64,000 nucleotides of DNA, taken from IMG/VR virus record IMGVR_UViG_3300005253_000011, positions 1-64,000 of that record, one strand, 5' to 3'. Made by a program: the position numbers and the translations under genes. Positions 1-10,035 of this stretch are shown one piece after another. The first letter of the stretch is position 1. Each line of letters begins with the position of its first letter. This stretch comes from a virus. A model generated the notes under the pieces. It was not told where the DNA came from. It saw only the letters and a list, made by a program, of their open reading frames with translations, and did no database searches.

Positions 1-1697
1 CTTGTTTCAGCATCATTACGTTTTCTATAAAAACCATCCGTTGTATCCAATGATCCATCAGGTACATTGTCTACAAAAGAAGTAGTTGTATTATCATTAA
101 GTGTAGTAACTAAATATAAAAGCTGCAAATTTCCTCCACCTGTAGTTCTATAGATTTTTCGTGCTGAAACATTAAATGCATCAGGAGCTATAGGAATATC
201 AGTAAGGTTTATCTGTTGGTGAGTAGGATCAACCGTTACTTGATTTGAAAAAGCGGTATGAGTTCCAATTTCTCCTTCATCTGTAACATAAATAACCGCG
301 TATCTATAAACACCGTCTGATAATAATCCACTTGTTTCTATTAATGCTGCTGTAGGAGCGGGTGGAGGAGCCATTGTTCGGAAATACAAATTCCCATGAT
401 TTACAGTAAATCTACCAGGAGGATCGTCTTCATCAGCTTGTTGCCCATAGGCTACTGACATATCTGTAACCCTAGTCATAATGCTGTCACCAACAACTGT
501 ATGTAATTTATTTGCCGAAGGTTCAGTTATATAAGTATCTACACCACCATCAAAATATAATTTTGCAGTAGCAGTGATAGCAATACCATCACCAGCAGTC
601 TTAGGATAAAGAAATGGATCTCCAACAGTATCCCGTAACCAATGTCCAGAAGTTACCGCCGATAATGCTTTCCATGTAATACCGGCCCCATCCCGTACCA
701 TTATATCATCTTCATCTGCCCCAATATAATCGGGGATACGATCCAGAGTTGGTTTATTACTATGACTGTGAAGCTCACTGATATCCGGGAGATCTACCAA
801 ACTATTGTAACTCCTCTCAGCCAAGTCTGCCAGGTTATGATTATGAGACGATAACGACCTATTATCAATATCTGCCTGCATTGTAACATGTAATGCATCT
901 ATTTCAGTGCCAGTATAATAAGGGGAAGGATCAAATACCAAAGCCCCGTTATACCAAAGTGATCCAGATGGGGCAGTAAGAAGATCCAACACAGAAATGT
1001 TGGCATGTGTGTGAAGTTCTGCCAAAACTCTCTGTTCTATCAAACCTGTGGAAGCATTTCGTGCAAGTACCGGAACTGACGCGCTTGCAGCTGTGGCTGG
1101 TACATTTGGCAATTGAATAGATCCGGCTGCATTCAAAACCAGAAGATTAGCTCCGGCTCCAGAGAAGGCTAAACCATTAGCTTCATGTCGATACATGCCA
1201 GTATCCTGGTCCGTGTAGAAAGTGAATGGAGGAGTGGCTACAGAATTTACATCCAGAGTGTTAATCATAGGAGCATTAGCCTGGGCTCCCCGTAAATGAC
1301 CGCGTCGTATATATACGCTATTGCGATCCTGCACATAGAATCCCATAGTAGTGCTATCGGATGCATAAATAAGTTGAGTCCCGGGACCCATCATATAACC
1401 AGCAGTGGAATAAATCTTACCAAGGACCCCAAACTCCTCATCGTAGGATTGGGCAGTCTTGCCTACCATCACTTTATCGGCCAACACTTTAGGATACAGA
1501 ACGCCATTTACGTCATCCCTATCCCAGTATCCTTCGAGAGATGGTATAGGCGTACCAGGACTCCTGGAACCTTCGCACCCCAGATCCATATCATCAATAA
1601 CAATAACATTTGGATCAAGATCATCCTGAACAAAAATACTGTTATCCCAACTTGGTGGATCTTCTATTGCTATAACTGGTTTACATTTTCTGGCCAT
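1..1697 (-). CDS. Tail or head fibre protein (C-terminus outside window)
   Basis: The frame opens at an ATG whose complement is at 1695-1697 and stays open to the window edge, so at least 565 residues are present and the C-terminus is missing. The start reads MARKCKPVIAIEDPPSWD. About a third of the way in comes a stretch (TDQDTGMYR...GLAFSGAGAN) of the kind common in phage fibre proteins, followed by repetitive segments rich in His, Asn and Ser (LHTHANIS, SSHNHNLADL). It is the last visible gene of the leftward virion operon, six bases downstream of the acidic 151-residue gene. A receptor-binding or fibre role is inferred from composition and place; no catalytic motif is seen. Confidence 0.7.
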   Translation of the reverse strand, partial: MARKCKPVIAIEDPPSWDNSIFVQDDLDPNVIVIDDMDLGCEGSRSPGTPIPSLEGYWDRDDVNGVLYPKVLADKVMVGKTAQSYDEEFGVLGKIYSTAGYMMGPGTQLIYASDSTTMGFYVQDRNSVYIRRGHLRGAQANAPMINTLDVNSVATPPFTFYTDQDTGMYRHEANGLAFSGAGANLLVLNAAGSIQLPNVPATAASASVPVLARNASTGLIEQRVLAELHTHANISVLDLLTAPSGSLWYNGALVFDPSPYYTGTEIDALHVTMQADIDNRSLSSHNHNLADLAERSYNSLVDLPDISELHSHSNKPTLDRIPDYIGADEDDIMVRDGAGITWKALSAVTSGHWLRDTVGDPFLYPKTAGDGIAITATAKLYFDGGVDTYITEPSANKLHTVVGDSIMTRVTDMSVAYGQQADEDDPPGRFTVNHGNLYFRTMAPPPAPTAALIETSGLLSDGVYRYAVIYVTDEGEIGTHTAFSNQVTVDPTHQQINLTDIPIAPDAFNVSARKIYRTTGGGNLQLLYLVTTLNDNTTTSFVDNVPDGSLDTTDGFYRKRNDAET

Positions 1698-1702
1698 TGG
1701 TT

Positions 1703-2158
1703 CTATATTATACAACTTGATATGCCAAGCTCTGTATTAATTGATCCTGCCTCTTCCTGAGGAGTGGAATCGTCTATTACATCACGCCCTACGGTCCCAG
1801 CTTCATCTTCTGTGACCTCACCATCCGAAATTTCCGTATCTACAGTTCCCTGAGCCTCATCCAAAATATCCTGCTCAGTAACCGCCTTGTCGATGACCCC
1901 AGGAGATCTCTCTGCGACTGGGGTATCGCCTACCTTTTTGGAGATCGTCCCTCCTGAGGGCTCTATTGGCTTATCTCCGGCGGTGATGGTAGAAATAATA
2001 GCATCTTTCCCTTCTGTAACGCCCTCTGCTCCAATCTCAGTTTGCACTACGCCATCTTCAGCATCATCGACCACAACACCACTATCACTAAGAGGGACAA
2101 TATTCTCAGTAATGTCCCCCTCAGTAAATGGTTGTTCTGGTCCATATATGTCGGGCAT
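1703..2158 (-). CDS. Acidic repetitive protein of unknown function
   Basis: 151 residues, strongly acidic, made of degenerate repeats of the form TEGDITENIV / VTEGKDAIIS / VTEQDILDEA / VTEDEAGTVG with many Val, Thr, Asp and Glu. Such repeats suggest an extended beta-rich or fibrous virion accessory protein. The start codon overlaps the stop of the upstream 74-residue gene and the fibre gene follows within six bases, so the three are probably translated together. No known family recognised. Confidence 0.65.
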   Translation of the reverse strand: MPDIYGPEQPFTEGDITENIVPLSDSGVVVDDAEDGVVQTEIGAEGVTEGKDAIISTITAGDKPIEPSGGTISKKVGDTPVAERSPGVIDKAVTEQDILDEAQGTVDTEISDGEVTEDEAGTVGRDVIDDSTPQEEAGSINTELGISSCII

Positions 2159-2382
2159 TATGATTTAATTATGAGCTTCCCTTCCAGTCTGGCTTTTTCG
2201 TCGGCGGTGAACCAATCATCCACATTGGTGTGAGACAGGATATCTAAGATCATTTTCCTATTATACAATTCCATCCAACTTAGATTACCGCTTAAAGAAC
2301 CCTGTTGGTGTATACCAAATGTATCGTGATTGGCTTGCTTAGTTACATCACGAGCATATTTTTCTTCTGCAGTCTGTGCCAT
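2158..2382 (-). CDS. Small virion-operon protein, unknown
   Basis: 74 residues starting MAQTAEEKYARDV, largely helical and charged, with no recognised domain. It sits between the homing endonuclease gene and the acidic repeat protein. Its start lies inside the last codons of the endonuclease frame, an overlap that may not be original because the endonuclease seems extended by a homopolymer change (see findings). Confidence 0.6.
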   Translation of the reverse strand: MAQTAEEKYARDVTKQANHDTFGIHQQGSLSGNLSWMELYNRKMILDILSHTNVDDWFTADEKARLEGKLIIKS

Positions 2383-2894
2383 AATTTTAAATTTTTTTTA
2401 AAAGTTAATCCTTTTGTGTATTTACGTTCCCCCCTTAAAACATGGTGAATAGCCGCTTTATTAACATCGTAGATCCTAGCCGCCTCCGCTATAGATGGGT
2501 GAGAAGATTTAAACTCACCCGTTCTGTAATCATACACATCAATAGGCACTGGGGTCATCCCAGCATTTGGTGACCTGTATATTAATCCTGTACGGAACGC
2601 GTGTAATATATTTTCAGATCGTGTAGACCACTCTAAATTAGATTTATCATTGTTTGCCTTGATGCCGTCAATATGATTGACTTCACGCTTATTTTCAGGG
2701 TTAGAAATGAAAGCTTTAGCAACTAATCTAGCAATATATTTATGATGCCTTTTTCCGTCTTTGTGTAGACCTACCCTACAATAGCCTTGATTAGGTGTGA
2801 ATGGCTGCAGGTATAGCTTTTTTCTTAAACTATATATCCTTCCATCAGACGTAACTTCATAATCCGCAAATCCTTCTATTACTTTTTTCTCCAT
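2343..2894 (-). CDS. Free-standing homing endonuclease, NUMOD4-HNH-NUMOD1 type
   Basis: 183 residues. The N-terminus (EGFADYEVTSDGRIYSL) is a NUMOD4 DNA-binding module, the middle (LVAKAFISNPENKREVNHIDG then NNDKSNLEW) is the HNH nuclease with the NHxDG core, and the C-terminal half (VYDYRTGEFKSSHPSIAEAA) is a NUMOD1-like helix-turn-helix. It makes site-specific DNA breaks that spread its own gene. Two paralogues occur at 27066-27566 and 60274-60777. Both end shortly after KGL.F.KI; this copy reads on for about 15 more residues past a run of eight A, which suggests a one-base insertion. Function from family knowledge; activity not known. Confidence 0.85.
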   Translation of the reverse strand: MEKKVIEGFADYEVTSDGRIYSLRKKLYLQPFTPNQGYCRVGLHKDGKRHHKYIARLVAKAFISNPENKREVNHIDGIKANNDKSNLEWSTRSENILHAFRTGLIYRSPNAGMTPVPIDVYDYRTGEFKSSHPSIAEAARIYDVNKAAIHHVLRGERKYTKGLTFKKNLKLWHRLQKKNMLVM

Positions 2895-2905
2895 AATCTT
2901 AAATT

Positions 2906-3646
2906 CTAATAACCATATTTTACGGCGATTTCCTTGGACATGTTGATGTTTGCATTAATCTCATCCCACGCATCAACGTTCATGAGAATTGGAATGGCAG
3001 ACATGGCCTGACATAATCTAACCGCATCAATCCAAAATGGGTCTCTGAACAATTGTTCCCATGCACATCCGATATCATTGTTAACACAATTCGCAATGTA
3101 CTCCAGACGAGCCCAAAGTTCAGCCATGTCGCTAGTAATGGTTACATTCTTAGTCAGTTGATACTTGGCTGGAAGATCATCCATATCAGATACAACTTCC
3201 CAAAAGGTTGGCGAAGATGCCGGTGTATCACCGGTAGAATCTTGTAAACATTTGTATAGGACTCCCAGGTGAACTACATATGGAGTAGTAGCTACCAAAT
3301 AAGCATAGCCGACTCCCCAAGTCGGAAGAGCAAATAGTTCTATGATATACCTACCGTCTCCAGTGGTATATGAGTATGCGGTAGACATTGGCAAAGAAGA
3401 TCCGTTCGGAACGTCTAATGTAATGTCACCATCAGTAGGATATTCAGACGAAAATAGATATACTGTTCCCGTCGGAAGTGTAATTCTTAACTTCCGGAAC
3501 GCATCAAAATCCGTCTGACTATGCCCGGCTTCGGGGCTTGCATCATCATAATTCGAATGATCAACGATGGTCATTACATCATTCGAATCTGTAATGTCCG
3601 CCAGCCCGGTAGTCGGATTTGTTATTGAAATCTGGAAATTGCTCAT
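2906..3646 (-). CDS. Virion-associated protein, unknown
   Basis: 246 residues beginning MSNFQISITNPTTGLADIT. The first half looks beta-rich (LRITLPTGTVYLFSS, YSYTTGDGRYIIELFAL) and the last 80 residues helical (MAELWARLEYIANCVNND). It lies directly downstream of the 2116-residue gene in the leftward structural operon, so a tail or fibre-attachment role is possible. No family recognised. Confidence 0.7.
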   Translation of the reverse strand: MSNFQISITNPTTGLADITDSNDVMTIVDHSNYDDASPEAGHSQTDFDAFRKLRITLPTGTVYLFSSEYPTDGDITLDVPNGSSLPMSTAYSYTTGDGRYIIELFALPTWGVGYAYLVATTPYVVHLGVLYKCLQDSTGDTPASSPTFWEVVSDMDDLPAKYQLTKNVTITSDMAELWARLEYIANCVNNDIGCAWEQLFRDPFWIDAVRLCQAMSAIPILMNVDAWDEINANINMSKEIAVKYGY

Positions 3647-3682
3647 AATTAATTAATTTTATTATGTAAAGATACTACATTT

Positions 3683-6600
3683 CTACTTATTTTCCTGACG
3701 AAACTTTTTCACCTGTCCGCCTGTGAGACCTTGCCTCTTGCCAGCTTCTACTGCGGCCTTCTCTTTGCGGGCTTCTTCCCATGCATCAGGGTCAAACATA
3801 TCGTGGATTTCAACACCTGAATCATAATCCGGATCATACAGGCCCATACCCTGACGTACAGGCTTATCGGTCTCTCCGGATGCAATACCTTTGATGTCCT
3901 CAACGATATCAAATACTTGCTTCACTGGATATCCAGTAAACGCCGCCAGATGTTTCCCAAACTTCACAAGCTCATCATTTCTTTTATCAATCTCTCCGGC
4001 CTTATGATATTCAGACGCCTTAACTAACTCAGTGGCTATATTCTTCATCATCCCAACAATAGGTGACATGGTTTGTTTATCGGCCCATGGCTCTTTCTGA
4101 ACAATAGCGCCTATCACATCAACCAGCCTACCGAAGTATGCCAGACCTCTGGTGTTACCCAAAGCTGCAGCCCATACCAATTTATTCGTACCACCTTTAT
4201 TCTCCGGGTCTAGCATTAAACCGTTCTCAGCCAGATTATACATAACTCCCATTAATACATGAGATAGCATAAAGTTCTTAAAATGTACACCAAAAGCTGC
4301 AGCGTTACCCTGTCTGGCTGACGCATATGCTAAGTCCAATGATTGGGTAGCTACCCTATGGATCTGGCCAGCGCCTGAAGTAAACATGGCTATGGACCGG
4401 TTTAATGGATGACCAGTTCTCCACTGTGATATGTTCGACATCCTGGTTGACTGCTGGGTAGCTTCACTCATCATCGTCCATTTCTCAATATGCGGCTGCA
4501 TGAGTTTATCCAGCTCTGTTTCCTTAGTGGTTCCATTCTCTTTAGCCAATCTCTCAGCCTCTTTGTTTGCTTTACTCCAGGATGTACCAGCCTTTCTCAT
4601 CTTATCCATTACGTATGCTCCACCGGCATTAACAATTGGGAACCGGTCACCATACTTAATATTAGAAGATGCGATTTGATCAATCTTATCTTCCGGTATT
4701 ACATTAAACATTCGCTGAAGATTGATTCTAGCTCTCTGACCCGCCCTCTTGTATAGGTTCTCAGTGTATTTATAACTATCCCTTTTCCGGACAAAATTCT
4801 GATCGGCATCCATAGGAGCATGACCCCTATCAGCAACGAACGGTTGTTTCTTCAGGTACCGCTTCAGATCATACCCTTCCGGGGTCATTAACATCTTTGC
4901 TATACCGGTTCCCCAATGGTATGGGTCCATGTCAAGTAAGTACATTGCGGATGATATAGTCTGCTTCAATCCTACAGCTCTATTCAAATATAATATACCC
5001 TTACTCATTCTACGGATCATTCCATCCAAAGGTTGATATGTATCGTTAAGTGTCTTGCCGGCAAATCTCTCGATGAACCAATCGGTTACATCAACATAAT
5101 TACTACCATGCATCTGAGTGATCATAGCCCGGACCTTAGGATCTTTGAATGTCTCATCCAATCTCCGTACAGTCTCTGCCCAGTTAGCGTAATGCATTTG
5201 ATCCCGCATATATTTATCATAAACTTGCATCATATCCATATATACGAACGGATCTGTACTCTTGGTACGCTGAATGTGATGATCACTGGTTACTCTTGTG
5301 TGAAAGGATTGCTTATCCATCGCATCACTGGAGGCTCTACTGAATTCGCCAGCCTCACGGGTAAATGGCCAGTAGTTCTCAACTTCACCTAAACTTACCC
5401 CATTCTCCCTACGGTATACCGGTTGTACTTTGGCATCCTTATACGTATTCATATTGTTTCTCAACTTGATAGCCAATTTCTTTACTCTCGGATCTAGGAA
5501 ATTTTCAAGCTGTTCAAATGTTATGTCTGACCATCCCATACCATGCTCCGCACGCGGTTTTCTGAATGTAGCTTCTGCTCCCTCTTGTTGCAGCATTAAC
5601 CACAAATGCCCAGCCTCATATTGACTTAATGGAAGTTCCTTATGTTTATCATTTGGCATATCAATCATAAGCACATCCGGCTTCTGTATCCTATTCTCCA
5701 GCCCTAAATCTTTTCTTCCCTTCTCTTTGTACCCCGTCAACTCATAAGCATCATTCATCATAGCTTTCTTTGTATCGATATACTCAGCCTTATCCCTGGC
5801 ATGGCCTTCTTCAGCCTTACTGATCCCCGGCATGAATTCCTTATTGAGAGGATCATTAAATACAATAGACTTATCACCGGCCAGATCCCTACGGGAGGCC
5901 ATAGTGCTTAGAACAGATTTAAAACTCATATCGCCAGTCATCTTAAGTGGATGTCTGGTCTTAGGCTTTTTCTTCTCTGACCCGATCTGTAACTCTTCAC
6001 CTTTCCTGGACCCGTGTTCAAACATTAGATCACGCCGGCGATCTTTATCCTTCTTCCATTCCTCTCTCAATATCTCAGAGGCCATACGATCTGTCTTCTT
6101 AAGTTCCTTGATATTATCAAGCATGAATTTAAGCTCAGATGGCCCCTTAAGACCAATCGTGGCATAATCCAGCTGCTCTTTCAATACGGCGTCATCCAGG
6201 GTATAACCATTGACATCTGTATCCTCTGGTACCTCTTCACCACGCTCTCTATCTCGCACTCGCTTTTCTGCTCTATCGTTAATCTTCTGAATCTCAACAT
6301 GAGCTTTACCACGGAATTCCGGATTATTCAATCCCTCTTCTACAATACCAGATAAGGTCTCAAATTTCTCAATGCGTTGGTACCCACTTAATGGGTTAAA
6401 GTAACTACGCTTGGCTTTCTTTTTGCCTAGCCCTTTACCAGTTGCTTCAGTCATAGACGCGGGATCTATCTCTTTCCTGATACTGGTAATATGCTTCTCT
6501 GCCAGCTGCCTGGATGCGCGGAATTCAGCATCCTGGATCATCATGGTAAGATCTTTCTTGATGGCCTCAACCTGGTTCCATCCAACCTTGCCGGTAGTAA

Positions 6601-9600
6601 TATTATTTATCTGACGAAGTGTCCTAGTACGTACCGGTATTTTAAGTCGGTCAAACTGTGCCCTATTCTCCTTCAGGAAGTCTTCCAGCTTTCCCTTGAT
6701 CTCCTTAGCTTCCTTCTTGTTCATATCCCTGCCCTTGGCAATAGCTTTTTTCTCCTTCTGAGCCGGTGTATCTTCGTAGATTTTAAATTCATCTTCCCAG
6801 GCTTTGACCAGGGATTCACGCTCAGGCTTAGTAGCCTCTTCCACTGCAGCACGTTCCTTAGCTCTAAACTCAGCTTCACGCTCTTTCGCTACATAAGTTA
6901 CCTCCCTAGTCTCCAGATTGTATATAAATTCCTGCTTATATGCTTCACCAAGCTTCACAGCCTCTGCTTTAGTCTTAACAAAGTTAAACAGGTCAATAGA
7001 AGATTTATCAGTTTTCGCCTCATAGAATGTGCCTACTCCTACCTTCTCGCCCTTATCGTGACGCTCCTGGAGTTCCTTCGCATGCTTGTCCTTGAACGCC
7101 TGGATCTGCTCATCGGTAACTTTCTTACCTTTAATAACTTCCCCCTTCTCACCAACTACAAATGGAGTTTCGGTTTTAACGTCAGCCGTTTCAGCGAATC
7201 CTGGCTTACCATCTTTCTTACCTTCATACTTAAAAGTAGATCTGCCCTTCTTTTCATGAAGCTCGGATTGTGTCTTACTATCTGCAGGCATAACTGGCTT
7301 CTCCAGGCCCTCAGCCTGATCGATTCTCCACTTCCGGCGTTCATTCCTTTGGATATCAGCTGCAAGGTCTGCATCACCCATAGAAGCATACTTATCTTCC
7401 AAACTTATCTCTCCAACCTTTTTTCCTTTAGCTTTTTCAATAGCCTTACCAACCTCACTGAAGGAAGTTTCCTTAGTTGGAAATACTACGGAGTCCATTA
7501 TACCCTCTACTCGGCCTTCCGGTATATTTTCCAAAGCCTCAATAAAAGCTTCTTTGTTTCCAAATCCGCGCCTGCCTATTCTATATCCGGAATGGCTCGG
7601 TTCAGAAAATTTTCTCACTTCCATCTCCTCTTTAGCGGCTGCCACTTCTTTGTCAAACTTCTCATGTAAAGCCTTACGTTCATGATCTGTAGCAAATTCA
7701 ATAGTCTTACCTTCAGCTACTGATAATTCTGTATCAATTAACTTATATTTACCCTCTCCGGTTTTCGTAAGACTACCAGATACTCTATCCATGCCAAGTA
7801 TATTGGACTCAAATCCAGCATCAGTTACTTCACCGGGCTTAAGCTCTCCCCCCTCTTTTATCTCTTTCAGTCTTTTTTGTACTTCAGGATCTTTCAATTG
7901 CTCTTTAATTGGAGCTGTTTTGGCCGGCTTGGCCGGTTCAGCTGGCTCCTCAAGTGGAGGTTTAGGAGCGCCTGCCACAGTAGTTGGCTTAGGTCTTTCC
8001 TTACCTTCAGGTGGATTCAGGGATTCATTCCATGTATTATAGAACTTTCTCATCAGCTTCTCCTGCTCGGCTGATCTATGTTCTGGCCTAGTTTCCCACG
8101 CATCAAGTACTTTATTCAGATCCATGTTAGCATCCAGGGTACCATTAGATACAGCTTCTTTATCTGGCAGGGATAACTTTTCGAATTCTCGATGCTTACC
8201 CATATCAACGGCCTCCCTATCCAGGAACCTGGCATTTTTTTCAGCCTCTCCTTTTGTGGATGCCCTAACAGCGTCTACCAACATTTTACTGCCATCTTTG
8301 TCTACCTGATAGGCTTTAATGCCATAGCCTTCCTCACTTTTGAAGATCTCCACACCGTTTATTTCCGGCGCAATTTTAGCATATGTACCAGTACGTTCAT
8401 ACAGTAATTTGGATTTGGTTATCCATGGAATGTTCTCATCTGCCATTATTTCAACGAAAGTCTTATCATTTAATTTTTGCGAGAAGGGTCCTATTTCACC
8501 CTCTGGTCTGTAACCTTCAACCATATCCTTTTCCAAAGGAGTAAGTTCCGCATCGAATTCTTTTTTACGTGCAGGATCTTCAAACGCCTTCGACTTTTCA
8601 AAGTATTTGCTATATTTCTTAACAGTAGCTCCAGGATGTTGAACATAACCAGCGCCTTTAGATCCGAGTACCATCTTTAAAGTATGGAGCCAATCAACAC
8701 TACTCAAGGGTTTATCCTGCAGAAATGCATCACCGGCACCAAATACGCCTATTTCAGCTCCAAAAGCAATACCCTTCCCACTCACCTGACCAAATTTACC
8801 TAACCCTTTTGCCATAACAGATTCCAGATACTTACCACCTATTCCAGTGGCCGCTAAAGCGACACCCAATTTCATTCCAATCACACCTTGTTTCCTTACA
8901 TCACGCCATTCAACTTCCCTCATGGGAATATCCTCCTCCTTCATTTGACCAAGTACCTCTCCTACACTATTATATAACCCTAGAGCTCCCGCACTACCAC
9001 CCATTCCCTCTAGGACTGGTGGAGCTTTGGCTGCTAGGTTGAGTAATATTTTTGAATTCTTTGTAGCCGCTGCTGCAATCATATCCTCAGCCAGGATACC
9101 TTTTACACCAAGTTTCGTCAATCCCTTACGGACCAGGTTAAATCCACTATAAGCTATTCCTCTTCCTAAAGCGGTCCTTGTAACGAGCGACGCGGCCCCT
9201 TTACCCATCATTCCTCCTGCTGCGAATAACGGACCATCAAAAAGAAACCCTAGTGATATAGCGGCTACATCCTGTAAAAAATTCGGGTCCATTTTATCCA
9301 GCTCATCCTGATCATACATTGCCTCACCATTAGATATATCGTAAGCCAAACCCATTAAAGAGCCATTGAATCCGGCTCGAAATACATATGTTTCTTCTAA
9401 TTTTGCCTGCGACGCTTCGGCCACATTTGGACTAACTGGATTGATCAAACCACCAGCTACTCCCATTGTGCTAAATTCCTTTGTAGGCTCACCTGACGCA
9501 CCAAATATTTTTTCCCATGGGCTTAAATCATCCGCCCCACGATCAGCCGCTTCTTTTAGCCTCTCTCCGTTTGGAGACAGTTTAATATCATCAGGGTCCT

Positions 9601-10033
9601 GGGGAGCGAAGCCGAAATCATCTTCCGGAGCCAATTCTACTCTTGTACCATCCGGTACAGCTGTAAATCCGAAATCTTCACTCTCTTCGAGTGGTTGTAT
9701 ATCTTTAGTCATAGGTTTTTCTGTTTGTTTTTTTGACCGGCTGCCTAAATAATTAGAAAATTCCTTAGAAAATGCTTCAGCCTCTTCAAGGGTGTTAAAC
9801 CGTACCGCGTCTTGATTTTCAACAGCAAGACGTTCAGCTTCGTCATAACCATATTCCTTTAATGCGCCATCTACTTTTCGTATGGTAGGAGCCACATAAT
9901 GCCCTTTATCATCAGAAAAAGTAAAGGTACTTACTGACGAGCTTGGACCTTTTTCTCTAGGAATATTGAGGGTATCAGTCATAGCCCTTTTCATCCAAGG
10001 GTGTTTAGTAGCTAATGAGTCTATATCAGGCAT
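3683..10033 (-). CDS. Giant internal virion (cargo/ejection) protein, 2116 aa
   Basis: The largest gene in the window. Residues about 230-470 are rich in Gly and Ala with several hydrophobic segments (ISLGFLFDGPLFAAGGMMG, GVIGMKLGVALAATGIGG), the middle thousand residues are highly charged, Lys/Glu rich and probably coiled coil, and the end has further hydrophobic stretches (FMLSHVLMGVMYNLAENG). This alternation is typical of large phage proteins packed in the capsid and ejected with the DNA. In crAss-like phages genes in this position, past the tail-barrel and IHF-like genes, encode cargo proteins. No polymerase, peptidase or lysozyme motif was recognised by eye. It abuts the 622-residue gene by two bases. 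Confidence 0.75.
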   Translation of the reverse strand: MPDIDSLATKHPWMKRAMTDTLNIPREKGPSSSVSTFTFSDDKGHYVAPTIRKVDGALKEYGYDEAERLAVENQDAVRFNTLEEAEAFSKEFSNYLGSRSKKQTEKPMTKDIQPLEESEDFGFTAVPDGTRVELAPEDDFGFAPQDPDDIKLSPNGERLKEAADRGADDLSPWEKIFGASGEPTKEFSTMGVAGGLINPVSPNVAEASQAKLEETYVFRAGFNGSLMGLAYDISNGEAMYDQDELDKMDPNFLQDVAAISLGFLFDGPLFAAGGMMGKGAASLVTRTALGRGIAYSGFNLVRKGLTKLGVKGILAEDMIAAAATKNSKILLNLAAKAPPVLEGMGGSAGALGLYNSVGEVLGQMKEEDIPMREVEWRDVRKQGVIGMKLGVALAATGIGGKYLESVMAKGLGKFGQVSGKGIAFGAEIGVFGAGDAFLQDKPLSSVDWLHTLKMVLGSKGAGYVQHPGATVKKYSKYFEKSKAFEDPARKKEFDAELTPLEKDMVEGYRPEGEIGPFSQKLNDKTFVEIMADENIPWITKSKLLYERTGTYAKIAPEINGVEIFKSEEGYGIKAYQVDKDGSKMLVDAVRASTKGEAEKNARFLDREAVDMGKHREFEKLSLPDKEAVSNGTLDANMDLNKVLDAWETRPEHRSAEQEKLMRKFYNTWNESLNPPEGKERPKPTTVAGAPKPPLEEPAEPAKPAKTAPIKEQLKDPEVQKRLKEIKEGGELKPGEVTDAGFESNILGMDRVSGSLTKTGEGKYKLIDTELSVAEGKTIEFATDHERKALHEKFDKEVAAAKEEMEVRKFSEPSHSGYRIGRRGFGNKEAFIEALENIPEGRVEGIMDSVVFPTKETSFSEVGKAIEKAKGKKVGEISLEDKYASMGDADLAADIQRNERRKWRIDQAEGLEKPVMPADSKTQSELHEKKGRSTFKYEGKKDGKPGFAETADVKTETPFVVGEKGEVIKGKKVTDEQIQAFKDKHAKELQERHDKGEKVGVGTFYEAKTDKSSIDLFNFVKTKAEAVKLGEAYKQEFIYNLETREVTYVAKEREAEFRAKERAAVEEATKPERESLVKAWEDEFKIYEDTPAQKEKKAIAKGRDMNKKEAKEIKGKLEDFLKENRAQFDRLKIPVRTRTLRQINNITTGKVGWNQVEAIKKDLTMMIQDAEFRASRQLAEKHITSIRKEIDPASMTEATGKGLGKKKAKRSYFNPLSGYQRIEKFETLSGIVEEGLNNPEFRGKAHVEIQKINDRAEKRVRDRERGEEVPEDTDVNGYTLDDAVLKEQLDYATIGLKGPSELKFMLDNIKELKKTDRMASEILREEWKKDKDRRRDLMFEHGSRKGEELQIGSEKKKPKTRHPLKMTGDMSFKSVLSTMASRRDLAGDKSIVFNDPLNKEFMPGISKAEEGHARDKAEYIDTKKAMMNDAYELTGYKEKGRKDLGLENRIQKPDVLMIDMPNDKHKELPLSQYEAGHLWLMLQQEGAEATFRKPRAEHGMGWSDITFEQLENFLDPRVKKLAIKLRNNMNTYKDAKVQPVYRRENGVSLGEVENYWPFTREAGEFSRASSDAMDKQSFHTRVTSDHHIQRTKSTDPFVYMDMMQVYDKYMRDQMHYANWAETVRRLDETFKDPKVRAMITQMHGSNYVDVTDWFIERFAGKTLNDTYQPLDGMIRRMSKGILYLNRAVGLKQTISSAMYLLDMDPYHWGTGIAKMLMTPEGYDLKRYLKKQPFVADRGHAPMDADQNFVRKRDSYKYTENLYKRAGQRARINLQRMFNVIPEDKIDQIASSNIKYGDRFPIVNAGGAYVMDKMRKAGTSWSKANKEAERLAKENGTTKETELDKLMQPHIEKWTMMSEATQQSTRMSNISQWRTGHPLNRSIAMFTSGAGQIHRVATQSLDLAYASARQGNAAAFGVHFKNFMLSHVLMGVMYNLAENGLMLDPENKGGTNKLVWAAALGNTRGLAYFGRLVDVIGAIVQKEPWADKQTMSPIVGMMKNIATELVKASEYHKAGEIDKRNDELVKFGKHLAAFTGYPVKQVFDIVEDIKGIASGETDKPVRQGMGLYDPDYDSGVEIHDMFDPDAWEEARKEKAAVEAGKRQGLTGGQVKKFRQENK

Positions 10034-10035
10034 GA

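Noticed and set aside
6491-7669. Open plus-strand frame of 392 codons
   Set aside because: It runs antisense to the middle of the 2116-residue gene, with a Leu/Phe/Ser-rich composition that mirrors the Lys/Glu-rich coil. No start signal or family.
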